Positions 42,801 through 46,259 of a stretch of DNA of 64,000 nucleotides are shown here, one piece after another. Numbering within the stretch: the stretch's first letter is position 1; each line of letters opens with the position of its first letter. Where the stretch lies: the NCBI GenBank assembly GCA_944472135.2, contig OX235262.1:165477509-165541508 (forward strand). Direction: 5' to 3'. A program made the translations under genes and the position numbers. This stretch comes from Trichobilharzia regenti. Its lineage: Eukaryota; Platyhelminthes; Trematoda; Strigeidida; Schistosomatidae. The notes beneath the pieces were generated by a model. The model searched no databases, was not told where the DNA came from, and saw only the letters and a list, made by a program, of their open reading frames with translations.

Positions 42801-44970
42801 GGAGGTTGATTCTTTCAGGTTCCTCTCCATTTATGCTGAAATAATAATGACTGCATTATCAAATTTACTGCACAATATTAGAAAATGAAGCAAAATATAT
42901 TCTCCTTAATTAAAAGTGTGTTTTTCACAACCATACAGCCCAATTATTCTCAACTTCAAACTGATCAACTTGAGAAAATAAACGAATTTAATGAATCCGA
43001 TGAAAAAGTGAAACAGTTGAATGAAATAAATTTAGATTCAATGGTGAAGCATAGAGCTAAAAATGATGTTAACTGGCTGGAGGATAATCAAGATGCAGCC
43101 GAAAAGCTTTTAACAGAGATACACGAACTTCTTAAAACACAAGTGGTAAGTTGAAAGAGTGTGTGAGTAACTCAAAGAAATAATCACCAGCTTGGAAGAG
43201 TACATCAAAGTTTATCATGTAAAGGCAAAGGCTGTGAAAGGGCTAATATTATCATGAAAAGAATGTACAAAAGTTAATCTATTCTATAAGTTTAGAGAAG
43301 CAGCATTATATTCATTAGCTGAATGAGTAGAATAAAGCACATATCTAATTCCGTTGATTGGAAGTTTTGGATGACTAGATTTTAACTTTGGTATAATTAT
43401 TAGATCGTGGAAAACACCCATATTGACATTAGAAAGAAGAGAACACAAAGTGCAGTAAAGATATCTTTTCGGCGACTTCATTCTGAAAAGCTGTACAATT
43501 GCATTTAAATACATAATTTTACTAGGATCCAATTCATGTTTGATTCCACATAATTACGATGGCGAATAAAAGGTGATAATTATTTTCAACTAGATATAGT
43601 TTTTACGAAAGGCTTAGAAACAAAATTACACAGGATTAGAACGGATATCAAGTGTGTAAAAAGTGAGCATGGAAACAAAAATTGAAATAGTAATTTTAAC
43701 TTGTAATGGAAGTTAGGAGGTTTAAATGTAGATTACAAGAGCCTTAGAAAAACAAAAATTGCACAGGATTAAGATACAATTGTAAAATAGTTAATTTTTA
43801 AACGAATTATTAATATGGACAGAAAAAGCATGGATACAAATTTAAAATAACTGTTTTAATAACCGGAAAAAATGGGGTGAATCGAATGGACTGAGGGGGT
43901 AAGAATCACGCACACAGAGAACAAAAAAAATTAAAAAGAAAAAGAAAACGAAAGAAGAAATTATTAGACGCCTTCTGCTTAAATAAAACAAGAACAGTGA
44001 AAAATCAGCTTATCAGCCAGATCTTTTGAAGATGGAAGGATGTTGATGTTCATGGAATGCAAGTCCTATTCTCCAACTTCTATAGTACTTGTTCTGTTTA
44101 GACAGAATGCCAGACGGAATGAATGTTTGATTAAGAATCCTAAGCTTAACAAGTCGACTAAAACAGTGAAGGTCAGCTTCAAATCTTAAGTGCAGAGTTG
44201 TTGTACATTATATTAAAGGTTTTTGTATTTCCCAATGAATAAAAAACAAAACGATACTGTTGTTGTCCTTACTGACGTTTCGCTATTTAATGCTTTTAAT
44301 AGCTTTATCAAAGTAGCTATATTAAACCAGAATTTACAAAATCTCAGCATATTTATAACAAAGAGTTAAGGGGTGAGAAAATAGATAAGTTAGGCCAAGT
44401 TACAAAGGACCTATTGAAAGTCAAAATAACAATGGAGATCACTAAACCAAATAACAAAGGTAACAGTACATCTGTTATGATATCAAAATAAAGTTTACTT
44501 ACTTGATCATCGTTCGTCTGTCAGGGATCATCTTTCGTTATCAAGTTGATCAACTGGTAGAGATAACAAAACGAAGTGTAGATTGTTGGATTTGATCATT
44601 CATTGGGAAATACAAAAACCTTTATTATAATGAATATCATATACCCAATGCCCAAGTTTTTTTAAACTGTTAAAAGTGAACTTGGTTTGGACACATATAG
44701 AGTCTGTTTTAGTCTAATAATTTTTGGGAATTAATTCCGACAGCAGATCTCTAAGCCCTAAAAAGCTAATTTTGATGATAATACTCAAGTTGGCATTGTT
44801 TATCATAGCCAATAAATATTTGACTAACTGTTCACTTCATCTGTATTGAAAATACGAAGTTTCCTTATTTTTTCTGACGTCATTATTATTATTTTCATTT
44901 CATATATTTTCAACAGGAAGACTGTCCATCTAAACAAGAATACATGCCATTATTTGTTACAAGGTTATAA
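204..44970 (+). CDS. Gene 1: multi-exon host gene, CCDC17-like/C2-repeat protein (5' end missing)
   Basis: Sixteen exons can be joined: 204-289, 2315-2486, 6293-6491, 10257-10425, 12336-12593, 15655-15816, 15973-16150, 21638-21829, 24122-24285, 28463-28674, 33381-33507, 36441-36518, 36669-36723, 40339-40388, 42939-43145 and 44917-44970. Every junction is AG/GT (one GC donor) and every phase matches, giving about 787 codons and a TAA stop. The start lies upstream of the window. Recurrent short patterns such as GWTQIQCF, IGWSFVRLF followed by a G-x-L-x-N-G-T turn, and IYIDQLRFMPDD remind me of the C2-like repeats of CCDC17-type coiled-coil proteins of ciliated cells; this is memory, not a search. 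Exon 15 is rich in Glu, Lys and Asn and could be coiled coil. No signal peptide or clear membrane span is visible in the part present. Introns hold most of the window's mobile DNA. The gene model is firm; the family name is not. Confidence 0.75.
345..557 (+). repeat. SINE-B, tRNA-headed
   Basis: Pol III-like A box in cgtcggtggcacag and B box at ggggttcgaaccc (~413-425), then a non-tRNA body (cacctgatatctatgg ... tgtggaatcaagctgtaat) and an A-rich tail. A second copy, reversed, is inside the LINE at 38697-38881. The tRNA-like part cannot form a normal cloverleaf, so it is a SINE and not a tRNA gene. Confidence 0.75.
920..1165 (+). repeat. FB1 foldback element, degraded
   Basis: The core matches the FB1 copy at 46 kb (cagaagttagaatt-like lead, tgaatggtctaagagctcgcc A-box region, B-box-like ggtttcaaacctc). 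A hammerhead-like ctgatga occurs at ~1077 but the rest of the ribozyme core is lost. Confidence 0.6.
1220..1449 (+). repeat. SINE-A with 15-bp target duplication
   Basis: tRNA-like head with A box (gtggcacagcggttag) and B box (gggattcgatccc), a middle block ending in ctgctacaaaaacttcaag, and a tail gagccctatgttccactggg followed by A's. Flanked by ATGTTCAATAGTATT (1205-1219) and ATGTTCGATAGTATT (1450-1464), a 15-bp target-site duplication with one mismatch. See findings for its LINE-derived body. Confidence 0.85.
1554..2105 (+). mobile_element. RTE-a LINE, 3' fragment
   Basis: 5'-truncated copy covering the C-terminal region after the reverse transcriptase: FLLYGSETWRVTKR, then the region encoding the WIGH / GRRRV-type C-terminus with frameshifts, ending gttccacacggaacccaatgg and a TAA-type tail. 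Inactive. Confidence 0.8.
2315..2486 (+). CDS. Gene 1 exon 2
   Basis: Acceptor atctag, donor gtaagt. Begins IYPYNLWAREVINPVEQG, contains a hydrophobic aromatic stretch (LLIPFNHLFYYFFP) and leaves one base for the next codon. The aromatic stretch is too short and Pro-bounded for a confident membrane span. Confidence 0.75.
2845..4145 (-). mobile_element. RTE-a LINE, RT and C-terminal part
   Basis: Minus-strand copy with its TAA-type tail at 2845-2870. Frames show SLNFIDFEKAFTR (RT motif FEKAFDS, altered), IDFADDICLISHKLEDMQ (FADD box, 3645-3700), CRNx-type C-terminus and the gaa(c)atagggcttca tail. Several frameshifts. Belongs to the subfamily whose last residues read CSYRN, as at 32 and 42 kb. 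Confidence 0.8.
4175..4855. repeat. Unclassified dispersed repeat R1, copy 1
   Basis: About 600 bp of non-coding sequence that recurs at 25790-26395 with clear similarity throughout (e.g. actgtagaacaaa, gattcactcagacaaaatca, taaaacaacacat, aacaatgatag). No coding potential, LTR ends or SINE head seen. Both copies are next to RTE-a sequence. Confidence 0.65.
4855..4990 (-). mobile_element. RTE-a LINE 3' scrap
   Basis: Short reverse-strand stretch of the RTE-a C-terminal region (ctcctccacgccacacgatc, tcgacggcctcctca). It is joined directly to SR2-like RTE-b sequence at about 4990. Confidence 0.55.
4990..5630 (-). mobile_element. RTE-b (SR2-like) LINE fragment
   Basis: Minus strand encodes VTTSGFRQKRCPLSLFLFNF (altered RQGCPLSPFLFN box), then LEHTDDIILLC (YADD box changed to HTDD), and further on ISPCALLYGCEAWQLKVED. 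This is the RT and post-RT region of the second, SR2-like RTE type, also found at 47-49 kb. Degraded. Confidence 0.7.
6293..6491 (+). CDS. Gene 1 exon 3
   Basis: Acceptor tttccag, donor gtaaat. Completes a Ser codon, then reads PQLLQGSRISLRIYNPK and ends in an acidic run (LEDEENEEQDV). Two bases carry over to the next exon. Confidence 0.8.
7255..7590 (+). mobile_element. RTE-a LINE 3' fragment
   Basis: Post-RT region (FIALKSVWRSTALS) jumping to RRNGDGLAIL-like and IARQAIARMEPEK-like segments, then gctgaagccctatgttcc and a degenerate tail. Internally deleted and frameshifted. Confidence 0.75.
7830..9330 (-). mobile_element. RTE-a LINE, RT to 3' end
   Basis: Reverse-strand copy, tail at about 7830-7845. 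From 9329 downward it encodes RWKEGKVPSDRNKSYLVKLL-like sequence (start of RT), then degraded fingers, a FADD-like box near 8630 and the C-terminal QAGQVIAQVE region. Many indels; dead. Confidence 0.75.
9331..10256. other. Intron sequence, nothing recognised
   Basis: AT-rich intron of gene 1. The open frame at 9640-10005 (-) is low-complexity and matches nothing I know; no repeat family seen. Confidence 0.5.
10257..10425 (+). CDS. Gene 1 exon 4
   Basis: Acceptor ttcctag, donor gtaaat. Reads VIEEVSPPATPLDDPW and ends with IYIDQLRFMPDDSTIFK, a beta-rich segment resembling the first strand of a C2-like repeat. Ends in phase 0. Confidence 0.8.
11360..12115. repeat. FB2 foldback elements, nested pair
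   Basis: Two FB2 units. Arms near 11370-11462 and 11640-11745 are inverted copies (shared tgaattct, gaccaccatgatggcta / tagcatggtggccgcc, cctgaattcttgttat) around a minus-strand tRNA-like core. A second, plus-strand core with hammerhead remnants follows at 11850-11990, and the right flank at 12020-12085 inverts the left outer arm (tgatagaattcagtctg). The hammerheads here carry core changes. Confidence 0.65.
12336..12593 (+). CDS. Gene 1 exon 5
   Basis: Acceptor tatttag, donor gtaagt, 86 codons in phase 0. Begins VTGRLLNTNYDEELIDIL, directly continuing the IYIDQLRF strand of exon 4; ends LRDLNYVVVGNSLLKIF. Confidence 0.8.
12594..13009. other. Intron sequence, nothing recognised
   Basis: Between exon 5 and the 3' end of a minus-strand LINE. 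No feature supported. Confidence 0.4.
13010..14830 (-). mobile_element. CR1/jockey-like LINE relic
   Basis: Minus strand encodes FLNYADNLTVSLPITLQSEC followed by NGLELNPSKCQVINFT (14204-14407), the RT active-site region and the LNxxKC motif typical of CR1/jockey RTs; the catalytic YADD reads YADN. Upstream 14629-14823 encodes more of the same protein (HKDFITCLDKIFRTYF). The 3' end lies at a TAA-type run at ~13010-13030. Distinct from the RTE copies. Confidence 0.65.
14831..15654. other. Intron sequence, nothing recognised
   Basis: Intron of gene 1 between the LINE relic and exon 6. No repeat family or coding segment recognised. Confidence 0.4.
15655..15816 (+). CDS. Gene 1 exon 6
   Basis: Acceptor ttcatag, donor gtaagt, 54 codons in phase 0. 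Reads GLLNIGGHQLRLRCEVP and ends ATILVRLLPYTE; alternating hydrophobic residues suggest beta strands. Confidence 0.8.
15973..16150 (+). CDS. Gene 1 exon 7
   Basis: Acceptor tttctag, donor gtaagt. The intron before it is only 156 bp. Reads EPIPAPDYKLRSYHSQ and ends in a basic helix-like segment (KMILRREKEFEAS). Confidence 0.8.
16195..19400 (-). mobile_element. RTE-a LINE, near full length
   Basis: About 3.2 kb. From 19296 down: an APE-type endonuclease (MGTWNVRTMYETGK, GICESRW, GDMNAKLG at ~18795, GSDHYLVEG), a Lys-rich linker, then reverse transcriptase (AAGPDGIPPEALK, NFIDFEKAFDSVDRE, RQGCLLSP) and a C-terminal domain (ARQALEWNPKGKRR, GRPRVTWRRSCEEE). The 3' end is agccctatgttccactagga plus a TAA repeat, as usual for RTE-clade elements. 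Frameshifts separate endonuclease start, RT and the FADD box (a small insertion at ~17050), so it cannot make one protein. Close to the copy at 37.8 kb. Confidence 0.9.
17549..19114 (-). pseudogene. RTE-a endonuclease-RT open frame (521 codons)
   Basis: Longest retroelement frame in the window. It starts within the endonuclease, lacking the first ~60 residues, which are in another frame (19296-19012). It contains endonuclease motifs GDMNAKLG and SDHYLV, then the RT start (AGPDGIPPEALKADP, VPTDWRKGYLVKLPKKGD), and goes out of frame before the NWRGI motif. RT continues in the frame 17571-17146. Confidence 0.85.
19495..19675 (+). repeat. FB2 core: Pol III-type repeat with hammerhead
   Basis: A box in atagctcagtgataacg (19521-19537), B box ggttcgaattt (19565-19575), then the hammerhead at 19612-19656. 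The element abuts the 5' end of the LINE at 16.2-19.4 kb head to head. Other copies at 11.4-12.1, 25.6 and 61.1 kb (the last reversed). Confidence 0.8.
19612..19656 (+). ncRNA. Type I hammerhead ribozyme (complete core)
   Basis: Stem I GCCTTG (19612-19617) with CAAGGC (19651-19656); core CTGACGA (19618-19624); stem II GTGC (19625-19628) with GCAC (19635-19638) and loop CAACTA; GAAA (19639-19642); a two-pair stem III (A19642-T19649, C19643-G19648) with loop CTAG; cleavage triplet GTC (19648-19650). All residues of the consensus CUGANGA...GAAA...UH are present. The minimal stem III is the form known from schistosome SM-alpha repeats. Activity is inferred. Confidence 0.88.
19747..19766. repeat. 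AT microsatellite
   Basis: Run of TA dinucleotides. Similar runs at ~33547-33568, 35428-35452, 36822-36852, 49987-50008 and 54368-54389. Confidence 0.9.
20380..21355 (-). mobile_element. CsRn1-type Gypsy gag-protease relic
   Basis: Minus strand encodes CKRHNAYGQEAKGCLKTC (~20800-20853), spacing C-x2-H-x9-C-x3-C: the unusual CHCC gag motif of CsRn1-clade Gypsy elements (Boudicca and Saci types in schistosomes). Next come YLVDTTAEVKVL (~20655-20695), an aspartic protease site whose DTG reads DTT, then PTFNLQNASAKP and, in another frame, LNVGLRKPIQWISLLADIK and LNHHNLPL, the usual protease-to-RT spacer. Upstream gag remnants include ETADEI. No RT, integrase or flanking LTR seen. Frameshifted and dead. 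Confidence 0.7.
21638..21829 (+). CDS. Gene 1 exon 8
   Basis: Acceptor attttag, donor gtaaga. Reads QADFLNPDYLHRYTLKRL through NQMASIFPFFYRINEGF. The 5.5-kb intron before it holds RTE-a, an FB2 element with a complete hammerhead, and a Gypsy relic. Confidence 0.8.
21960..22190 (-). repeat. FB1 foldback fragment
   Basis: Left-arm sequence (gaagaaccactgaaaacc, agtactggacagctgtttcgtcc) and a tRNA-like core on the minus strand. The hammerhead region keeps ctgatga and cgaaac but stem I and stem II are disrupted. Confidence 0.65.
22732..22958 (+). repeat. SINE-A copy
   Basis: tRNA-like head (gcgtcagtggcacagtgg), middle block gctagcaaccccattctgta, ctgctaccgaaacttcaag, and LINE-like tail cttgaagcct...cactgggaac with an A-rich end. 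The B box is decayed (gtgctcaatcctc). Confidence 0.8.
22960..24121. other. Intron sequence, nothing recognised
   Basis: No repeat or gene signal recognised apart from a short G run near 23727. Confidence 0.4.
24122..24285 (+). CDS. Gene 1 exon 9
   Basis: Acceptor tatttag, donor gtaggt. Completes an Arg codon, then reads GDFIFALAKVIRGSETN and ends GNPVWEDEPN in phase 0. Confidence 0.8.
24640..25545 (+). mobile_element. RTE-a LINE, RT fragment and 3' end
   Basis: Plus strand keeps EWQSNLYLNFMQFEKVF (altered FIDFEKAFDS) near 24740, a degraded palm, then the post-RT and C-terminal region from 25080 ending tagccctgtgttttatttgg and a TAA-like tail near 25540. Many stops. Confidence 0.7.
25620..25790 (+). 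repeat. FB2 copy, decayed hammerhead
   Basis: A box aatagctcactggtgacgtc, decayed B box (ggatctgaatc), and a hammerhead-like region at ~25730-25775 with lost core residues (ctgagtgcc, agaatct). Confidence 0.65.
25790..26395. repeat. Unclassified dispersed repeat R1, copy 2
   Basis: Matches 4175-4855 over about 550 bp (cgtactgtagaacaaag, ttgattcactaaaacaaaat, gtaaaacaacacattatc). Contains a ~50-bp segment absent from copy 1. Confidence 0.65.
26690..27200 (+). mobile_element. Penelope-like element, 3' fragment
   Basis: Encodes NHKINVNTAFKFIYKNGQ, then LKYAEAITVHKLKPP, matching the extreme C-terminus shared by the PLE copies at 34 and 37 kb. Followed by sequence (agactgttcgaaatgtatagcgc, 27090-27115) that is also in the terminal arms of the 34-35 kb copy. 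5'-truncated. Confidence 0.65.
27310..28290 (+). mobile_element. RTE-a LINE with internal deletion
   Basis: Linker region (KKVKKSARKDKRQLSNT, RDLRALYQITRSPSGKR) continues to about 27715 near the start of RT, then jumps to the post-RT region (ASQTFITMKSVWKFAP, 27745 on) and the C-terminus. The whole RT core is missing, so the deletion removed roughly 1 kb. Ends in a TAA-type tail at ~28285. Confidence 0.75.
28463..28674 (+). CDS. Gene 1 exon 10
   Basis: Acceptor ttttctag, donor gtaaat. Reads LTKPYYDSNALLVIQIF and ends KTHLIGWSFVRLFE. This KPY..LLVIQIF..IGWSxxxLF spacing is the main reason for proposing a CCDC17-like C2 repeat. Confidence 0.8.
28675..29302. other. Intron sequence before LINE 5' end
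   Basis: No feature recognised; open frame 29072-29275 matches nothing known to me. Confidence 0.35.
29303..32395 (+). mobile_element. RTE-a LINE, near full length, subfamily 2
   Basis: Begins with the leader block gactagcaaccccactctgta ... gctacagaaacttcagc. Then endonuclease (TWIVRTVYEIRKVAQI, EICDSRWNG, VGDMNAKLGPDNTG), linker, RT (VAGPDGIPAEALKMDP, NWRGIMLLSIPSK, AEFRRNKSCIDQIATLR, VKQGCLFSP; FADD region damaged near 31545) and C-terminus (RIGHTLRK-like at 32140, GDLEEVM). Tail TAA-type at 32380-32395. At least eight frameshifts or stops. Same subfamily as 2.8 and 42.2 kb. Confidence 0.88.
32905..33215 (-). repeat. FB1 foldback element, both arms
   Basis: Left arm (gctcagggaaacactgagaaccaggg, agctgtttcg) and inverted right arm (cagctgtccagtactccctg, tagttctctaactgatatc) flank a minus-strand tRNA-like core with B box ggattcgaaccc. 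Hammerhead remnants on the minus strand near 32970-33005 have at least two core changes (ctc for gtc; atgatga). Confidence 0.7.
33381..33507 (+). CDS. Gene 1 exon 11
   Basis: Acceptor aattttag, donor gtaagt. Completes the Trp codon of exon 10, then reads GFLRNGTHELCVLKPPIR, the continuation of the putative C2-like repeat. Confidence 0.8.
33508..34117. other. Intron sequence with AT microsatellite
   Basis: TA run at ~33547-33568; otherwise nothing recognised. Confidence 0.4.
34118..35053 (-). mobile_element. 5'-truncated Penelope-like element with inverted arms
   Basis: Centre (34373-34576, -) encodes ETGHKINVYTSFKPVYRT and FVEALVIRKFKSPLCIQKQF, the end of the GIY-YIG region of PLEs. It is bracketed by arms 34118-34357 and 34829-35053 that are inverted copies (e.g. 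aataagaggggtaatag / ctattacccctcttatt, cacacctcttaactctttat / ataaagagttaagaggtg). Inverted terminal repeats around 5'-truncated copies are a known habit of Penelope elements. Confidence 0.75.
35132..35429 (-). mobile_element. Solo LTR, copy 1
   Basis: TGTAACAATAG...CTCTCACCA on the plus strand, flanked by TATA on both sides (ambiguous because of AT-rich context). Same family as 39.9, 40.9 and 51.8 kb. The 51.8-kb copy shows aataaa near one end only when read from the TGTGGTGAG side, so this copy is taken as reversed. Confidence 0.75.
35925..36055 (+). repeat. FB1 fragment
   Basis: Core gccttgtaaccgtaggatcctgg, then actgaagaatcccaaacta and a right arm (gcagtaccccctgatggtt). The cgaaac segment of the hammerhead is deleted. 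Confidence 0.65.
36441..36518 (+). CDS. Gene 1 exon 12, GC donor
   Basis: Acceptor ttttcag; the donor is CAG followed by gcaagt, a GC-AG intron whose other positions match consensus. 26 codons: QNTVLTIHLQNARFLDYVEE and on. The next intron is 150 bp. Confidence 0.75.
36669..36723 (+). CDS. Gene 1 exon 13 (short)
   Basis: Acceptor ttttgcag, donor gtcaaa (weak). Reads NKMVPSLFISLASHHTLT and leaves one base, so the next exon must start with two bases of a codon. Confidence 0.65.
36866..37099 (+). repeat. SINE-A copy with target duplication
   Basis: Head gcgtcggtggcatagcgg, B box ggggttccatcccc, body ctggtaaagtggaaaggttg and ggttagcaaccccatcctgt, tail ttgaagccctatgttccact then A's. Flanks ATAAACACTAT (36855-36865) and ACAAATACTAT (37100-37110) form an 11-bp duplication with two mismatches. 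Confidence 0.85.
37150..37800 (-). mobile_element. Penelope-like element, GIY-YIG part
   Basis: Frame 37592-37188 encodes CKFTCICGSSYIGKTERRAY (the two Cys pairs and SYIGKT of the PLE GIY-YIG nuclease), RFSEHAP, HLLDRGHKVNVVKPFKVI and the family C-terminus LKFAEVISIMRLKLDLCVQK. Upstream sequence to ~37800 may be more of the element. No RT seen. Confidence 0.75.
37845..39462 (+). mobile_element. RTE-a LINE, young-looking RT copy split by a SINE
   Basis: 5'-truncated at the RT start. An open frame runs from 37789 through WRKGYLVKLPKKGDLGLCKN, NFIDFEKAFDSVDREV, VKQGCLLSP, LDFADDLCLMSHKIED (catalytic FADD intact) to GSIVSTTGG at 38697. There SINE-B is inserted (38697-38881), and the LINE resumes in the same frame (TDENIKSRIGK...) through GRPRVTWRRLCEEE to the TAA tail at 39455-39475. 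Apart from the SINE, few lesions are visible. Confidence 0.88.
38697..38881 (-). repeat. SINE-B inserted in the LINE
   Basis: Reverse orientation: T-rich run at 38698-38707 (its A tail), body, B box (ggctcgaaccccgg) and A box (actgtgccaccgacgc) at the right end. Same family as 345-557. Confidence 0.85.
39470..39620 (+). mobile_element. Penelope-like GIY-YIG scrap
   Basis: Encodes KDKLSHLNTSVRTYQFTCSC, the start of the PLE nuclease domain, but the YxG motif is lost (RFASGST). Sits directly against the LINE tail at 39470. Confidence 0.6.
39894..40215 (-). mobile_element. Solo LTR, copy 2
   Basis: Starts TGTAACAACAGAAGACAAGG and ends in CTCTCATGACA-type sequence; right end and target duplication unclear. 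Same family as 40858-41191. Confidence 0.7.
40339..40388 (+). CDS. Gene 1 exon 14 (predicted by phase)
   Basis: Acceptor cattttag, donor gtaagc. Reads DELYSRHQINISESLKV. It is the one small segment I found in the 6-kb gap between exons 13 and 15 that has good splice sites and converts phase 1 to phase 0, as both neighbours require. A donor three bases earlier (gtggta) would also keep phase. Confidence 0.45.
40515..40625 (-). repeat. FB1 fragment
   Basis: Arm (actgacatcagttagagaacc, ccagggaatactgaacagctg) and a minus-strand hammerhead region (~40545-40605). Stem II is intact (tcccaaactagga), but the core reads ccgatcag in place of ctgangag and tgaaac in place of cgaaac. Confidence 0.7.
40665..42090 (-). 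mobile_element. RTE-a LINE interrupted by a solo LTR
   Basis: 3' tail at 40665-40680 (cctggttcccagtggaac). Sequence continues to 40857, is interrupted by the LTR (40858-41191), and resumes at 41196 (gctctggcgtgcggtgtcac). RT remnants on the minus strand: LNFADNLLLLLQKFEDLQ (FADD to FADN, ~41780-41850) and VKTRVRQGCILSPVIF (~41935-41990). 5' end about 42090. Confidence 0.8.
40858..41191 (-). mobile_element. Solo LTR, copy 3, with CCAC target duplication
   Basis: 334 bp, TGTAACAACAG...CTCTCACCA, flanked by CCAC at 40854-40857 and 41192-41195. The LINE reads through on both sides. Confidence 0.8.
42155..42850 (-). mobile_element. RTE-a LINE 3' fragment, subfamily 2
   Basis: Tail at 42158-42175 (TAA-type), C-terminus WRRSCEEERKACKQTWSG, then SLKIRW and GHRVIKSISNKLQTFINSC. 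Ends at ~42850, less than 100 bp before gene 1 exon 15. Confidence 0.8.
42939..43145 (+). CDS. Gene 1 exon 15 (coiled-coil-like)
   Basis: Acceptor catacag, donor gtaagt, 69 codons in phase 0. Starts PNYSQLQTDQLEKINEF and is rich in Glu, Lys, Asn and Leu, ending TEIHELLKTQV: amphipathic and likely helical or coiled coil. An alternative acceptor at 42880/42881 is also phase 0 but weaker. Confidence 0.75.
43575..43870. repeat. Imperfect tandem duplication
   Basis: Segments ~43611-43690 and ~43738-43862 are similar (aggcttagaaacaaaatta / agccttagaaaaacaaaaat, cacaggatta, gcatggaaacaaa / gcatggatacaaa, aatagtaattttaact / aataactgttttaata). AT-rich intron; no function assigned. Confidence 0.5.
44206..44632 (-). 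mobile_element. PLE-like terminal arms with decayed hammerhead
   Basis: 34-bp inverted arms 44206-44239 and 44599-44632 (two differences: cattatattaaagg / cattataataaagg). Between them: ttaaggggtgagaaaatag and actaaaccaaataacaaagg, shared with the 34-kb PLE arms. The minus strand at ~44262-44317 has a hammerhead layout, see findings. Confidence 0.55.
44917..44970 (+). CDS. Gene 1 last exon with stop
   Basis: Acceptor ttcaacag in phase 0. Reads EDCPSKQEYMPLFVTRL then TAA (44968-44970). I see no strong polyadenylation signal in the next 60 bases. Confidence 0.75.
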   Translation, partial: EDCPSKQEYMPLFVTRL

Positions 44971-45953
44971 TTAAACTTACGAATTGAACATATCAATAGA
45001 CAATTCGGTGTCCTATTGTTATCTTCGGGTCGAAGTATAAATACACATTTTTATGTTTAAAATGTAATAACTGCCTTACTGTTGCTTTGACTACATATGG
45101 TTGTGATTTAAGCGTTGTAAAGGGAGAAGACATCAAACTTGGTGAGAGAATCTGATATGCTCATACAGGGAAATTAAGCATACCAGTATATTAAAACCGT
45201 CATTTGCACAGATCTTCGATGTTTTACCACTTCTAACCTTCATATTATGTCTTTTTGTCTTCTTTTTGTAGTATTCATGTTTCGACACAATACTGCTTCG
45301 TTTCCCCCTTTGTACGTCAAGTATATCTCTCCTTTATTCGATATTTTTATGTCAATGGACGTCTCTTTATATACTGCTGATAAATCTTGTCAGTAGCACA
45401 CCATAAAGTATCGATAAAAAGGCAAGATATAAAGTCTGCTCTACAGATAAAAAGGCCATTTAAAGGGACTCTTATTTGTCAGACACTTTCGCTTCAGACA
45501 TTTACGGTAGTTATTTAAACGAATGATTAATAGGATTTCGAAAGATTGTATGATTTCAGGTTCCCATTGAAAAAATTAAGCTGTGTAATGATACTGGGTT
45601 AGCGGTAATCTCTTGCATATTACAAATATTTGATAAGACTAGTTAATTCGTCTATATTTTAACTCTATATTATCAAATAATAGTGACTGAACATTGCAAG
45701 GTTGAAAGTCAGTTGACCGTTATCACCTTATTACTGTAGTATGTTTAATGCGAAACGGATTATAGGAGGGATATGGAATTGGTTAATACAAAGAGAAATA
45801 TACAGATTTATATAGAATCTAAAATAAAGGTGTGTCGCTCCAAGTTACCATACTTAACAACCATAAATAATAAATAGGGAAGTCAAGAGAAATAAAGTAT
45901 TGTTACAGTTCACAGATTCGAAACTGTGAGAAGGCAAAATTAATAAAGCATTT
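44971..45953. other. Downstream flank of gene 1, nothing recognised
   Basis: Expected to hold the 3' UTR of gene 1. No repeat family or gene seen. Confidence 0.4.
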
Positions 45954-46259
45954 CATGGAGGATTTAATCATGAGCTGACATCAGTTAGAGAACCACTGGA
46001 AAACCTGGGAGTACTGGACAGCTGTTTCGTTTGGCGCTATGTCGTGAATTGGCAGAAGTTAGAATTCAAGAACCATTGGATCGGGTCCCAGTGGCTCAAT
46101 GGTCTACGAGCTCGCCTTGTAACCAGAAGGTCCTGGGTTCGAATCCCGGTGGGTGGGTACTGCTGAGGAGTCCCAAACTAGGACGAAACGGCTGTCCAGT
46201 ACTCCCAGGTTTTCCAGTGGTTCTCTAACTGATGTCAGCTCATGATTAAATCCTCCATG
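45954..46259 (+). mobile_element. FB1 foldback element, intact
   Basis: 77-bp terminal inverted repeats, 45954-46030 and 46183-46259, differing at one base, around a 152-bp centre. The centre holds a Pol III-type A box (tggctcaatgg, 46092-46102) and B box (gggttcgaatccc, 46135-46147). A complete hammerhead spans 46157-46202 and runs into the right arm. No clear target duplication and no coding capacity. Other, older copies lie at 0.9, 22, 32.9, 35.9, 40.5, 56.6, 60.2 and 63.6 kb. Confidence 0.85.
46157..46202 (+). ncRNA. Type I hammerhead ribozyme (complete core)
   Basis: Stem I GTACTG (46157-46162) with CAGTAC (46197-46202), extendable by flanking GGG and CCC across a bulge; core CTGAGGA (46163-46169); stem II GTCC (46170-46173) with GGAC (46181-46184), loop CAAACTA; GAAA (46185-46188); minimal stem III (A46188-T46195, C46189-G46194) with loop GGCT; triplet GTC (46194-46196), cleavage expected after 46196. 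The stem II sequence is very close to what I recall of SM-alpha hammerheads. Confidence 0.88.

Noticed and set aside
43284..43532. 82-residue minus-strand open frame in the last intron of gene 1
   Set aside because: No motif or splice context, and AT-rich low-complexity surroundings.
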